Below, one piece after another: positions 42,565 to 54,334 of a stretch of DNA of 64,000 nt (position 1 is the first letter of the stretch; every line of letters starts with the position of its first letter). A model generated the notes under the pieces. That model had not been told where the DNA came from, ran no database searches, and saw nothing but the letters and a program-made list of their open reading frames with translations. A program made the translations under genes and the position numbers. The stretch lies in the NCBI GenBank assembly GCA_029929735.1, contig JAKELP010000039.1, forward strand, positions 2,382,191 to 2,446,190. The letters run 5' to 3'. Origin of the DNA: Mimosa pudica (Eukaryota; Streptophyta; Magnoliopsida; Fabales; Fabaceae).

Positions 42565-42905
42565 AGGTCAACGATGGTGATGGGTTTTTTGAGTGCTTGA
42601 ACTATCCAGATTCTTCACTGAGGAAGGAAAGCATCAACGAAGGGAGGAAGAAAGAATTAGACGATGAAGAGGAAGGAGAACGTGAGAAGGAGGAGGTGTG
42701 TGTGTTTTTGTGCGGTTGAGTAATGTGGAAGAGGGAGGTCAACGATGGTGATGGGTTTTTTGAGTGCTTGAACTGTCCAGATTCTTCACTGAGGAAGGAA
42801 GCATCAACGAAGGGAGGAAGAAAGAATTAGACGATGAAGAGGAAGGAGAACGTGAGAAGGAGGAGGTGTGTGCGCTTTTGTGCGGCTGAGTAATGTGGAA
42901 GAGAG
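42565..42905 (-). repeat. 171-bp tandem duplication in the gypsy LTR
   Basis: AGGTCAACGATGGTGATGGG begins units at 42565 and 42736. The two copies differ at only a few positions. The solo LTR inserted at the edge of the first unit. The ORF here (42441-42719) is a by-product. Confidence 0.92.
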
Positions 42906-42917
42906 GGAAAAAGTGAA

Positions 42918-42925
42918 TATTTATA
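42918..42925 (-). promoter_or_regulatory. putative TATA box of the gypsy LTR
   Basis: On the minus strand CTATAAATATTCAC lies about 515 bp from the LTR start (43440). A telo-box-like AAACCCTAAA sits about 20 bp further upstream (near 42940-42952). Confidence 0.55.
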
Positions 42926-43440
42926 GTAAGGGGGAATTTAGGGTTTAGGGCCCAAAAGAAAATTAGAAAACAAGCCCATTAAATTTAAGACATTATCAAA
43001 TAGAGAAGGAAGAAAAATATAGGATGATAATATCAATTTGGGGAGGGTATGACACTTTTATATACAAGGGAATGAATTAGGTTTTTAAGTAATTAGACAT
43101 TAGGGTTTTAGAGGTTATAAGATAATTACCAAAAAGGACCCATAAGCTTAGCATATTATTAAAAAAATAGAATTACATTTTCTATAAAAATTCCTAAAAT
43201 AATACCCTTGATTGGACATTCATAACTATTCCAAATTAAAATTTAATGCCCAATTATTTTCTTTCTCCTGTAATAGAAATAGAATCACAACAAATTCCCA
43301 AAAATGAAAAATATGTCAAATTTCTAAACTAATTTGTAATTTAAATATTTGATTTACACTTGAAACAGTAATTAACTTATTATTTCTTTTCTTAAATTAG
43401 ACATTTACTAATTTGTTTTAAAATAAATCAGGATGTTACA

Positions 43441-45555
43441 ACTCTACCTACCTTTTAGGAATTTTGTCCCCAAAATTCACTATGTCAAACAACGCTAAGA
43501 AATAATACATTGCGTAATTCATTCCTAAGAACTTGAATCAGTCAATAAAGTTCTAGTCAAAACATTCCACATTATTTCTCTCGTCTTCTAAACTTCCAAG
43601 TCATCTTCCCACTTGCTACACCTTATTGGTCAACATATAGATGATCTCCTATACTAGTACTATCATATCACTTCTAAATTAAGACAAAAACCTCATAACT
43701 TAATTATTTCCCCTTTCAAGGGATATCAACTACTCCCTAGTTAGGTCACTAACTCTAAAACATTCCCCTACCATTAACAATAACCAAAATCTTGCATTTC
43801 ATTTGAATCTCAAAACAACAGATCTTGCTACTCCATTAATTTCTACTTTCTTGACTATTTCAACAGAGAAAAACATGATTTAATCACCTACAAGCATATC
43901 TCCTCCTAATAAAGGTAGATTAATAAATCCTTAAACCAATTACTAGGATATGAAAGTAAATATTAGAACATACGCAAATAACAATCCAGTAACTATTGAA
44001 CTTCTCCCAATTTAACCAACTATTGATTGTCCTTAATATAACTCTAAAACTAATAACACCCCAATTATCCAATCATTCATTACACCTTTTACAATAAGCA
44101 TTACTCCTCAAAAGTACTATTCAATATTGCATCAAATTTGCTAATCTCATCTTCCAACTCCAACTATTTCCCTAAATCATATTTCAAACCAACATCATCA
44201 TCAAAATCATTATCAATTGTCTTTCATTCCAATCAATTAAAAATGTTCGCTCAAACTCCAACATAAAATATTTAGCACAAATAGCTTCTTAATCTATTTA
44301 GTCCAACCATGATGACAACTTCAAAATTCGTCACTAATTCTTAAACTCCTCAACAAAAGTCTAGCAATCACTCACTCTTTCCCTTATTCTCTTAATAGAT
44401 CACAATATCGATGGTAATACCTTTAATCAATACAATCAAACTCAATCTTTAGTAGTATTTAAAATTAAAAGAAAATTTCATCTATCTCCAAAACTCATGA
44501 ATTCATAATAAATCTATTCAGACAACTTAATTCACGGATTGTTTACCAATATAATAGATAACTAGTTTAATTATGTCAACAAGCCTAATAAGGTCATTCA
44601 TGCCCAATAATCCTCAACTACATGATCAATATAGTTATTCACTCTTAAACAATGCTAAAACCTCAAATTTCAATAAATTATCCCACTTAGTCATTACTTC
44701 ATAATCAATCTATTATGTCCAAGTCATCAAATCATAATTCAATCTCGAGTGATCCCTTTAATCAACTTTAATTCAAAACCTAGATCTATTGATTTCACCT
44801 TCAAGCAAAATTTCACCGACCAGTCATCAATCCATAATAATCATTATATCTCCTCATTTCACTTTAAGTCAACATTTTCTAGTCAATCATCAAGTCATTA
44901 CCATTACACTATACTCTAATCCTGAAGGTCAAAAACTCATCTCCAATACATCTAACTTAGTCCATACAAGCTAAAATAATCATAATTTAGTTCTCGTTAT
45001 TTCGCTTATGTTAGTCCCAACAATTTCAACTTATGATCTATTCATTAATTTTAAAATCAACAAGTCTAACAAACCAAGAAAACCTTGAAACTCCTTTAAA
45101 TCTCATGTCCATATCAAAACATAACACTCCACCTTAAATTAGTCAGTAGTATCTTCTAAATTAAATACAACAATTTGCTTTCACTAAAGTCGCTCACACT
45201 TAACATTAAAACTACCAAAGTCATTAATCATAGAAATATCCAAGATATTGAAATCTAGAACTGACATTGTCTTTCCATATTCAAAGCTTACTAATTTCTC
45301 TTACCTAAAGGAATGAATAACTCGTATTAGATAGTTAAGCCATATGATTCTATCAATGTTTCTCATATGAACTGACATTCTAAATATCTAAACACGACAA
45401 ATTCTTTAAATGCAATCGTTAATCTCAAAAATCATTAAGTCAACTGTATTCCTACTAATTAATGACAAAACAATAATGAATTCACAATTTTCCCTCAAAA
45501 CTAAGCATATTGCTCTTTTCCATTTAATTCAAGCTTGTTTGAACTACTTATCATC
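43441..45555 (-). other. G-poor sequence, possible decayed gypsy interior
   Basis: The first 45 bp, read on the minus strand, form the polypurine-like AAAAGGTAGGTAGAG and GGGGACAAAATTCC phrases expected just before a gypsy 3' LTR. The rest has no ORF or motif in any frame. The plus strand is strongly G-poor: 43561-43620 has 3 G against 20 C, and 44701-44760 has 5 G against 13 C. The same composition resumes right of the solo LTR at 47089. Confidence 0.4.
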
Positions 45556-47083
45556 TGATTTTTATGTGCTTAATTGAGATAATTAACATGATTAAAGATG
45601 CAATTTTGGTCTCACTTGTGCTTATTTTTAGAATTAATACAAAGAGATTTTATCTTGGATAAATCATTAAATATTCTATTTAGGTTAGCAAGCAAGTGGG
45701 CTTTGGAAGCAATTGGGGTTTGAGAGCATTTGGGCTGGAAAGAAGAAAAAGAAAAGAAAGGAAGAATAGAAAGAAAATGATTTTTCTTTCTTGGGCTGAA
45801 AAGGGATTAAGAGAAAAGGAGGGAGGCAAAAAGTAGATGATCATCATCTCCACACATGGGGAGGGCTGGAGCTGCGCAGAGAGAGTAAAGAGAAACAGAA
45901 CGCGAACACGAACAGTGAAAGGAGAGGGAGGTGGAGGCGCCATTGTGGTGTTCCATTTCTTCCCTTCCATATTAATTTTCTCTCTTTTGATCTTTATTTC
46001 CTCACCATTTTCCCCACAAATTTTAGAGCTTAGGGTTTCTAAGCTTTTCTTCATGAGTAACTAAAACACTCTCCTTGCTCTTGGGAATGATTTGAAGATA
46101 GCTTGAGCTCACATGCTTCAAAGGGGAGTTTTCTTTCTTTTCCATTTCTCCTGTATTTATGATTTTCCTAGTTTTAGGTTTGTCATTTATATTTTGAGAT
46201 TTGGATTATTGTGCTTATTTGAGTTTGATTGTGGTTTTGACTTGTAATGAGGGATTTGGACTCAACAATATATCTGGTCATACATATGTTCTTTATAATT
46301 CATTAGATATTCTATTTACTCATGGTATTGGTAGATAGTTTGTTGAATTGAATTGTAATTGAACCTAATGCATTGCAATCACTAATCACACTCTATGGTA
46401 CATAATAATGTCTAGTTGAATGAGTTCATGAGATTAGGTATTAGACTTACCGGTTGGTGAGGTTTGGTATTCTAGAAAACTTAGAGCAACTCAAAGTGAA
46501 CCTATTAATTGCTTGAGTAACATTGGACTTCAATCCTTTGGTTTTATTTTATTATGTGGGGTTCCAATAGTGAATTAAAATCATAGGATTAATTAAGTGG
46601 CGATTCGGGGTCCCGGTCGTAGGATTAATAGTTCCTTGCAAGTAATAGGTCCACTAGCACTAAAGAGTTTAACAATGCCTAATTGGATGAGGTCTCAACA
46701 GTTAGGTATTGGACTCATGGATCCATGGGGTTTGGTAAATTAGGAAATTAGTGCATTAAACTCCCCAAAAATATTTAGAAAGCTATGATAGCCATTGAAA
46801 ATCATTTCCAAGAGCACTTCACTTCCATCACACCCTTTTATTAAAAATACCAAAAATATTTATTTGTTTTGCACCCATCATTCCATCATTAAAAATCAAC
46901 AAAAATATATTTTCTTTACCCAAATCTATCTTGCATTGCATTAAATTTATTAGGGTAGTTTAATTAAACAAGGCTCCCTTGAGAACTATACTCGGGGTAA
47001 CTTTCGCTTACCTTGAGGTCTAAAATTTCTTGAAGGACTAGACCCAAGGCACACTACACCGACCGCAAATTCGGTGTCCTTCA
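45556..47083 (+). mobile_element. solo LTR, probably Ty3/gypsy (Athila/Tat-like style)
   Basis: Starts TGATTTTTATGTGC and ends GGTGTCCTTCA (TG...CA), flanked by TCATC on both sides (45551-45555 and 47084-47088). Length is 1528 bp. The 3' part (GAGAACTATACTCGGGGTAAC) has the style of the end of Athila/Tat LTRs. Orientation is based on that end. The ORFs inside (45680-46064) have no domain. The family is uncertain, but the solo-LTR boundaries are clear. Confidence 0.75.
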
Positions 47084-47088
47084 TCATC

Positions 47089-47589
47089 CTACCTTACTGT
47101 CCTATATTCCATGATCTTTAATATCATTAGTCATACTTCAATTACTCTTTCAAAAACAATCTCAAAACTTGAATTTAACTCCTACTAAACCTCAAACAAT
47201 AACAATCTCTATCTAACATAATCCAATATATGATCAACAAATTAAATACTCATTAATCCCCACCATCAATACAAATTAAAGTCACACAATCAACCCTATC
47301 TGATTCAACTTCTATCAACCATATTCCTCAAATCGTAGATCTCATCTCAAACTCAGTTATACTATCCAACTCATTCATTCTCTACCAATATATGACCTAT
47401 AACAGATGTTCAAATCCTTAAAATCTCAATTAATCCCAACTCAATCTAAATCAACCAACTTACATTTCAAATTTTTTTTTCATATGCACTTATAATTCCG
47501 AAACAAGAGACTCCAACAACTTAAAATTCCCTAATCATAAATCCAACTATAGTCTTCACTATTCTAAATATGTCGAAATCCAATTATAG
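47089..47589 (-). other. continuation of G-poor sequence
   Basis: The plus strand stays G-poor (47101-47160: 2 G against 13 C). No ORF or motif is seen. Confidence 0.4.
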
Positions 47590-47705
47590 AGGTACTTACA
47601 GATCGTCCACAAATAAGGTCTTCACATCGGCGGGATTTGAACTCACAACCACATAGTTATGAGTTAAACATACACCTTTACCAACTGCCCATCTAATTTC
47701 AGAAC
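47590..47705 (-). mobile_element. tRNA-related SINE or decayed tRNA-like sequence
   Basis: On the minus strand, GATGGGCAGTTGGTAAAGG resembles box A and GGTTGTGAGTTCAAATCCC resembles box B, about 30 bp apart. There is no clean acceptor stem, so a working tRNA is unlikely. No target duplication found. Confidence 0.45.
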
Positions 47706-48137
47706 TAGGGCAAAAATTTCCAGCATAGTTAATTTTTTCTTTATTTACGCATCATGTTCTGCCGATTCATCTCTCAATAAAATATGTTGCAGACTTATGT
47801 ATTTATTTTCCCTTGTGTGATGATGATGCGACAGAGGATGATGAGTGAAAAAGTCAACAAATTAACTGTGATTTGCCCCAATTTTGAAATTCAAAGGGCA
47901 ATTTTGCTCCAAAAAATTTTACATGGTCATTTTTGCACTTTCATAACAATTACGTGGTAATTTTTGCTATTTAGTCCTTTTATATATGTATTCTAAGGGA
48001 GTACTTGCTACATAACTTTCTAGTGACTAGCTTATTGAGCTCTTTTGTTATAAACATATTTATCCTTCTATTAGAGACAATCATCTTATTTAACCCACTA
48101 TCAAGCAGTAAATGTAAGCACATCATTTCAGCTGGAG
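47706..48137. other. spacer, nothing recognised
   Basis: AT-rich, no gene or bounded element. ATTTTTGCA/CTATTT-like words near 47930-47970 resemble the outer part of the MULE arms. Confidence 0.35.
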
Positions 48138-48146
48138 ATCTAAAAA

Positions 48147-49072
48147 GGGCAAAGGTGCAAAAATAGTCACCGTAAATTTAAAAAGGGGCCCTTGAGACAG
48201 TGGTAAATTTAAGGGGGCAAAACCGTACATTGTAAACCAAAACGGGGCAAATGTAACCTTCTCAAACAGAGGTGTATAGTATGACTGTTAGTTGATTGGG
48301 CATGCTGATGAGGCTTGTTGGCATGACAATATATGGCATTATGTGTCAATTTTTATAACGTGGCAATATGTTGAATAGATGGGACCCACAGTAAATAATA
48401 AAAGAATAACCCTAATCCCCTCTCTCTTCCCCTCCTTCTTCATCTTCCCCAACACTTCTTTTTCCCCGGCAGACAGTGACGACACCACTCACTGAAAAAT
48501 CCCTCGTTATCGCCTGAAAATCCCCAGCGGTGATCTACCAAGAACTTCAGCGCCTCCTCGGCAGAGCAAATTGGTGAGGACGCCGGCGCCGGCGGCATCC
48601 ACGCAACGTTGCTATTCACTCGCGGAAAGGACGACTCACCAATTTGCTCCGCCGAGGAGGCACTGAAGTTTTTGGTTGATCATCGCTGGGGGATTTTTAG
48701 GTGACAATGGGGGATTTTATGGCGAGTGGTGTCGCCGCCGTCTATCGGGGAAGAAGGAGAAGTGTTGGGTAAGATGAAGAAGGAGGCGAAGAGAGAGATG
48801 GGGTTGAAGTTATTTTTTTATTATTTAATGTTGGTCCAACCTATTCAACATATTGCCACGTCACAAAAAATGACACCTATTGCTACGTATTGCCACGTCA
48901 ACAAGCCCCATCAGCATTCTTATTCAACTAACAATCAAACTTAACACTTCTATTTGAGAAGATTACATTTGCCCCATTTTGGCTTACAGTGTACAATTTC
49001 GCCCCCTTAAATTTACCAATGTCTCAAGTCCCTCATTTTAAATTTACGGTGACTATTTTTGCACCTTTGCCC
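48147..49072. mobile_element. Mutator-like hairpin element (926 bp) with 9-bp target duplication
   Basis: Starts GGGCAAAGGTGCAAAAATAG and ends CTATTTTTGCACCTTTGCCC, with perfect 9-bp direct repeats ATCTAAAAA on both sides (48138-48146 and 49073-49081). The inverted repeat extends far inwards: CCTCCTTCTTCATCTTCCCC on the left at about 48430 is mirrored near 48780, and CACCAATTTGCTC pairs across the centre. Only a GC-rich core of about 60 bp around 48608 is not mirrored. No ORF of note. Foldback MULE. Confidence 0.93.
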
Positions 49073-49081
49073 ATCTAAAAA

Positions 49082-49555
49082 TGGATTTATCACATTGTGA
49101 TGTATTATTCACTTGAATATGGGTTAACGTTGTTAAATATGCTGACATGTCATTAACGTGGTTAATTATGAAGACATCACTAGATGACTAGGAAATTGAT
49201 GTGGCCAAATAAAATATTAATTTTGGATTTTAAAATAGTTAAATAATTTAAAAATTAAAGAAACTCTCACCCCCACCCCACATCAATCTTTTAAAATGAG
49301 GTAAGTCCGAAATGTTGTATATAAATAAATCTTCCTCATAAATGAGGTAAGTCCAAAAAGTTGTATATAAATATTTGGAGGCATACTCTTTTGTCTATTA
49401 TAGTTATTTGGATTTCTCTATATCTCCTATAAATTCTTTTATTGAAGTGAAATTGTTCTAAATAGTTGAAATTTTAATGATAAAATATCCTTAAAATATT
49501 TCAATTTTTTCTTCTAATCAACTAAAGAAAGGAGCCGTAGAGAGAAACCTGCTGA
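49082..49555. other. spacer, nothing recognised
   Basis: A phrase with AAATGAGGTAAGTCC and GTTGTATATAAATA is present twice in direct order (about 49296-49327 and 49340-49371). No gene. Confidence 0.4.
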
Positions 49556-49680
49556 CCCAGAAAGGAATAAATAAATAAATATTAAATAAATAAAATTAAA
49601 TTTACAATGAATAAATAAATAAATAATAAATAAATAAAATGATGAATGATAATGCGGATGAATGATGCAGAACGATAAAG

Positions 49681-49740
<60 letters not shown>

Positions 49741-49775
49741 CAATAAAATAATATAATAATATAATAATAATAATA
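49556..49775. repeat. microsatellite cluster (AAAT)n, (AT)n, (AAT)n
   Basis: AAATA-type repeats 49565-49640, an uninterrupted (AT)n of about 26 units near 49686-49737, then AATA/AAT repeats. The minus-strand ORF across it is low-complexity. Confidence 0.95.
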
Positions 49776-50414
49776 AAGGACACTGTAGTAAAAGACAAAT
49801 TGGTGAACAGATCTTTGGGCAGTGATTTCGGCATTGCTATTAAAGATATAGGATCACTTCCTAAAAAAATTGTTCTTTATTATAAGAAAACTTTGGAGGT
49901 AATTGATGGATGTTATTTAAATTTTTTCCCAAAGTAGAGAGGATCAGAGAGAACGGTATATTTAAAAAGCATGCATATTTACTTAATATTAGGTAAATAT
50001 ATGGGAAAATGACATAACCCTATGTTATTGCCAAAACTCCCTAATCATTTTTAGTTTTATTCCTACGTTCTCTCTGACTTCTTTATTATTAAGGAGTGTC
50101 ATTAAGGAAAATTTAGAAAAAGATGAGAAAATTAGAAAGAAATCCTATATTTATTAGTACCAAATTCAACTCAGATCTCTTAATAGATACAATATTAATT
50201 ATTGAAGGGAGTATTTTAATATTTACTATTTTTCGATGAAATAATATTCACTTTCATTTAAGGGTAAAATTGAAAATATTGGTCAAATTTGTACATATAA
50301 TTGCAAACTAACACTGATTGATTGGTATGTAAGAATTAGTTAAAGTGGTCTTATAAATAGGAATATAGTGAAATTTATATTGTCAACTTTCAGGCCAATT
50401 CTAAATTAAAAAAA
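49776..50414. other. spacer, nothing recognised
   Basis: Some Stowaway-like words (GAAGGGAGTATTTT near 50203, TTATAAATAGGAATATAG near 50350) but no paired ends that I can define. Confidence 0.35.
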
Positions 50415-50803
50415 AGGCTAAAGTATTCATTTGGTCCCTTATGTTTGCATCAAGTTTCAATTTAGTCCTTTATGTTTGGAAAGTACACTTTTAGTCCTTT
50501 TTTGTTAACACCGTTAGTTTAACTTAACGGAAAATGTTAAATTAACAATTTTAAATGATTATTAAATACTGAAAAAATGTTCAGATTAAAATATTTGAGT
50601 GTAAATATTCTTATATTTTCAAAATTTATCATTTTTGATCCAATTTCATTATAAAATAATCATTTAAAATTGTTAAGTTAGCATTTTCCGTTAATTTAAA
50701 CTAACGGTGTTAACAAAAAAGGACTAAAAGTGTACTTTCCAAACATAAAGGACTAAATTGAAACTTGATGCAAACATAAGGGACCAAATGAATACTTTAG
50801 CCT
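50415..50803. mobile_element. long-hairpin MITE, copy 3
   Basis: Starts AGGCTAAAGTATTCATTTGG and ends CCAAATGAATACTTTAGCCT, perfect inverted ends. The arms contain TTTGGAAAGTACACTTTTAG and GTTAACACCGTTAG on the left and the inverse on the right. It is the best preserved of the three copies. Length is 389 bp. Confidence 0.88.
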
Positions 50804-51739
50804 AAACAAAAAAAACGTAATATATTTTCGGATTTTTTTCCTAATAATAATAATAATAATAGTAAATAAACAAAAGCAATTTCGCATAAAAAAAATAAAA
50901 AATGAAAAAAATAAATAAGAATAAATAAATAAATAAATAAAAAACACTGTCTTAAGTAAAAAAATATAATCTATTACCTTATCAAAACAATCTATTCTAT
51001 TTTTTGAAACTCTCTAGCTCATTTTGCTCTAGTTATGCCACCTTTCTCCATATTTCATCTTGCTGCAGCATTTGCCCTTCTTCTGAAAGCATATAAGACA
51101 ATTGGAGAAAAATCAATTGAATTTATAGTGGAACACAAACTATATAAAGTAAACAGTAACAAATATAAGAGTGTCTCTCAACCTGTAAATAACTTGAAAC
51201 ATGGTTTCTTGTCAAAGAAGGTTCTTCCATGTGCTTAAGAATTAGAGATGCCGTCGCATCTGAGACACAATAAAGAATAAAAGAACCATAAAACCCTCTT
51301 TTAAATACGAATATAGTAATGCTGAATTGTACTCGAAATATTGTAAATTATAAATAAATTATAATGCTGATAAAAAAATCAGGGGAAATGACATATAAAG
51401 TCTGCCCAATTGGGACTTGGACAATTGAGGTGGGTAAATTGTGGAAAGCCCAAGTTGGGTCATTTGAACTTAAAACAAATTACAACATTTGGGGAAAAGA
51501 CTAAAGTGCCTTAAAATTAAAAACACATCATCCTTCTTCTCTCTGCAACCACCATCTTCTCCTCAAACCCTAGCCACCATCTTCTCCTCAAACTCTACCT
51601 AGCCCACCCCCACCCATCATCGGCCTCCTTGTCTCCCTCATCTCTCTGTCGTCATCTTCACCCATCGTCAGCTTCAACAAGGCCCTCTGCACAAGCGATT
51701 TCGTCAGAGTGAGTTCGTCATCTTCACCCGCCATTTTTG
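50804..51739. other. spacer, nothing firmly recognised
   Basis: AT-rich with AAT and AAAT runs (50840-50945). From about 51520 the composition turns CT-rich with two copies of ACCATCTTCTCCTCAAA (about 51549 and 51577), like a plant leader or captured gene segment. No ORF with a domain; the 67-codon ORF at 51035 has none. Confidence 0.4.
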
Positions 51740-51874
51740 CTTCCCTGTAACATGCCGAATAACCAGAGTAACATGCGTATTAACCACTGTCTCATGCATT
51801 TTAACCATAGAAATATGCAGTTTTATTTCCAAAACTTAATCAATGCAACAGTGAATGAACATCTACTTCATCAT
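51740..51874. repeat. 135-bp direct repeat copy 1, with 21-nt units
   Basis: It contains three 21-nt units from 51747 with consensus GTAACATGCNNATTAACCANN, then a part unit. The whole segment recurs 282 bp downstream. Confidence 0.9.
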
Positions 51875-52021
51875 CTTCATTACATCTAAGTCCACCTGAA
51901 CTTCTTTTTTACCAATAAATTCCAGACAAGGTTTTAGGGTTATACAATACACATACATAATTTTTCTATTTCATACCCTAAAAGACACAATGACCAAATA
52001 AACTTGAAGAGAGTAGTTTTT

Positions 52022-52156
52022 CTTCCCTGTAACATGCCGAATAACCACAGTAACATGCATATTAACCACTGTCGCATGCATTTTAACCATAGAAACATGC
52101 ATTTTTATTTCCAAAACCTAATCAATGCAACAGTGAATGAACATCTACTTTATCAT
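52022..52156. repeat. 135-bp direct repeat copy 2, cut at its end by SIRE-B
   Basis: Same orientation copy of 51740-51874 with scattered substitutions. SIRE-B inserted immediately after ATCAT at 52152-52156, so the matching right flank lies outside the window. Confidence 0.9.
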
Positions 52157-54036
52157 TGAAATGCGTGGCTGTCACCCAAGAGGGGGGGTGAATTGGGTGG
52201 CAGAATAAAACTTATGAAAATTCTCCCTCTTTAAGACATTACTCCTTGTGCTTGATGAGAGTGAAGATGTATTACCCCAAGCACAAGTGAGTATCTAGTG
52301 ATGTGGTGCTTGATGTGTGGATTAAAACAAACAGAATGAGCACACACAAATTTATCCTGGTTCGGTCACTTCCAGACCTACATCTAGTCCCCAGGCTCCA
52401 CCTGAGATTTTCAATCCACTAAACTTCTTGTTTGAACCAGGCACAAGAAAGCCTTTACACTTTGGGTTTTACGAGTACGGGTTCACCTAACAACCCACAG
52501 GTTTTGCGACGGGCTCACCTGCAAACCTTACAACCACAGGTTTTACAACGGGATCACCTGCAACCTTTCAACCACAAGTTTTGCGGGCTAACTTGCAACC
52601 TATGGAGATTTAGAAAAACCTCTAAATGCTCCCCCTCACTTTTGTAAGATAATAAATCTGTTCTTCAAGCACAAGCTTTAGAACAGCCTCTATCAATTAG
52701 AGGATTTGATAATATGTTCACTCTATGAACTGATTGTGATAAGCACTTAAGTACAAATGATTCTCTCTAAGAATAGATGATGTTACTCACTTAAGTACAA
52801 ATGAATTACTCTCTAAGCATGTTACAACTCTAAGATCCGAGAGTAGAAGATGAGAGGAATGTAGAATATAATATCTCAGACAATATGCTCTGTTCGTCCA
52901 ACATCTCTTCTGAATGTAGATGTTCCTTTTATACTCGGCCTCAACATTCAGGCTTGGGCGGCAGATAGAATATGTCCGTTTGAATATAGCCGTTAATCCC
53001 ATGTTACCGTTGAGAGGTACATCTTTATTAATGCTTAGCAGGGTTGACTTGCTTTATCTCTGAAAAGCAACTCTGACAACTCTGCTCTGACAAAAGCATT
53101 CTGACCTCTGAGTATGTGACGTTGACTCTTGTACTCTTGCTGACGGATGATCATCGTTCATCCGGAAGCGGCAATCTTGCTCTGCAAGTGTTAGTCTCTG
53201 AATCCCAGTGCCAAGAGTATTTGCATCCGGAAGCTCATTTGCATCTGGAAGTAAAATTAAGTTCTGCACATACTTGTTAGTCCAACAGAGTAGCATATAT
53301 AATCAAGTGGAGTAAGAACTATACATGCTGTGGGAAGCTTGTTTGCTATGGGAAGCATTCTTACTTAGACTATGTTCTGACTTAGTGTATTGTCTACTGA
53401 CGCTAGGGGATGTCTATTCCAATAGTCAGCGTAAGTCTCGTTATTTTAGTCTAACTCTTCCTAAGTGACTTAGTATGTCATTTACTAATGCTATGTGATG
53501 TGTAGTATAACAACACATAATCACATTCAGTGGGAGTTCACTTAGTCTAAGGAAGCTTTCTTACATCCGGAAGCAATTCCACATCCGGAAGCACTTCCAC
53601 TGGACGATGGGTTATGTTCACATTTTACTCACTGACGCTCAGTGTTTCCCATTCCAACAGCCAGCGCTAGTCACTAAGCAATCGGAAGCAAATCTACTGG
53701 ACGTTGGGTTATGTACACTGGCGCTCAGTGTTATCTATACCAACACCCAGTGCTAGTCACTAATCAATCGGAAGCAACTCTACATCCGGTTGCATCTTAA
53801 CTTAGTCTCAAGGGTTTTGTACAACTAATGTTCCTAGACTGAGTTATGACTTAGTGAAGCACTTACTGACGCTGGGGGATGAGACGTTCATCCGCGAGCG
53901 CTAGTCCTAGTCTATCCGGAAGTAAATCCTCATCCAGTTGTACTCTTATTTGTGGTTCTATTTTAACCTGATTTTGTCTAAGTGTTTACCTTGTTCTTTC
54001 ATATTTTAGTCTTCATCAAAACTCAAGATTCTAACA
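52157..54036 (-). repeat. 3' LTR of SIRE-B
   Basis: Minus strand: starts TGTTAGAATCTTGAGTTTTG at 54036 and ends CCACGCATTTCA at 52157, 1880 bp. TATA box TATAAAAGG at 52934-52926. The U3 AACGG block is at 53011-52976. CATCCGGAAG words are frequent at 53150-53950. The short ORFs here come from the repeats. Confidence 0.94.
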
Positions 54037-54050
54037 TTCTCCCCCTTTTT
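54037..54050 (-). other. polypurine tract of SIRE-B
   Basis: Minus strand AAAAAGGGGGAGAA directly before the 3' LTR, identical to that of SIRE-A. Confidence 0.92.
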
Positions 54051-54334
54051 GATGATGACAAACTAAGTTATACAATTAAGTTCATATGAAAGAATTAAAA
54101 GTAATAATCAGATAAGGCACAAAGAACTGAAGATAAATATCATTGACGAACAAAAGATTACAAGTCAGATATGTATAACAGCAGTTAAAATTTACAAGTG
54201 ATCAAAACTGTGCAATTAGAGCTATGCATGAAAAATATGAAGAAAAATTATCATAGTAAGCAAATTTACAAAGTGCGTAATAACAACACAAAGATGAAAT
54301 GCTATGTTATGATAAATGCATGAGTGTATGGGGG

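Larger units (their letters stand above)
20742..43440 (-). mobile_element. very long Ty3/gypsy LTR (minus strand), split by three insertions
   Basis: On the minus strand the LTR starts TGTAACATCC at 43440 and ends GGTTGTTACA at 20742, inverted 7-bp termini (TGTAACA/TGTTACA). Just upstream in its own sense, the minus strand reads a GGGGACAAAATTCC phrase and a purine-rich AAAAGGTAGGTAGAG, the arrangement seen before the 3' LTR of Tekay/Del-type chromoviruses. So this is probably a 3' LTR with the interior to the right. Pieces: 43440-42565, 41278-41228, 29433-29326 and 23128-20742, about 3.4 kb in total. The insertions are Copia 23129-29320, SIRE-A 29434-41222 and the solo LTR 41279-42564, each with a 5-bp duplication. 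The family is inferred from style; no pol domain remains. Confidence 0.6.

Noticed and set aside
45680..46064. ORFs of 124 and 75 codons on opposite strands
   Set aside because: They lie in a solo LTR with clear TG...CA ends and TCATC duplication; low complexity, no domain.
47590..47705. A functional tRNA gene
   Set aside because: Box A and box B are present, but the acceptor stem does not pair cleanly; a SINE or decayed copy fits better.
51035..51238. 67-codon ORF with a hydrophobic start
   Set aside because: No homology I can recognise, no promoter or splice context; likely chance.
52432..52647. Same 71-codon ORF repeated at 52432, 58958 and 63318
   Set aside because: It recurs only because the three Sirevirus LTR copies recur; it reads antisense through the U5 repeats and has no domain.
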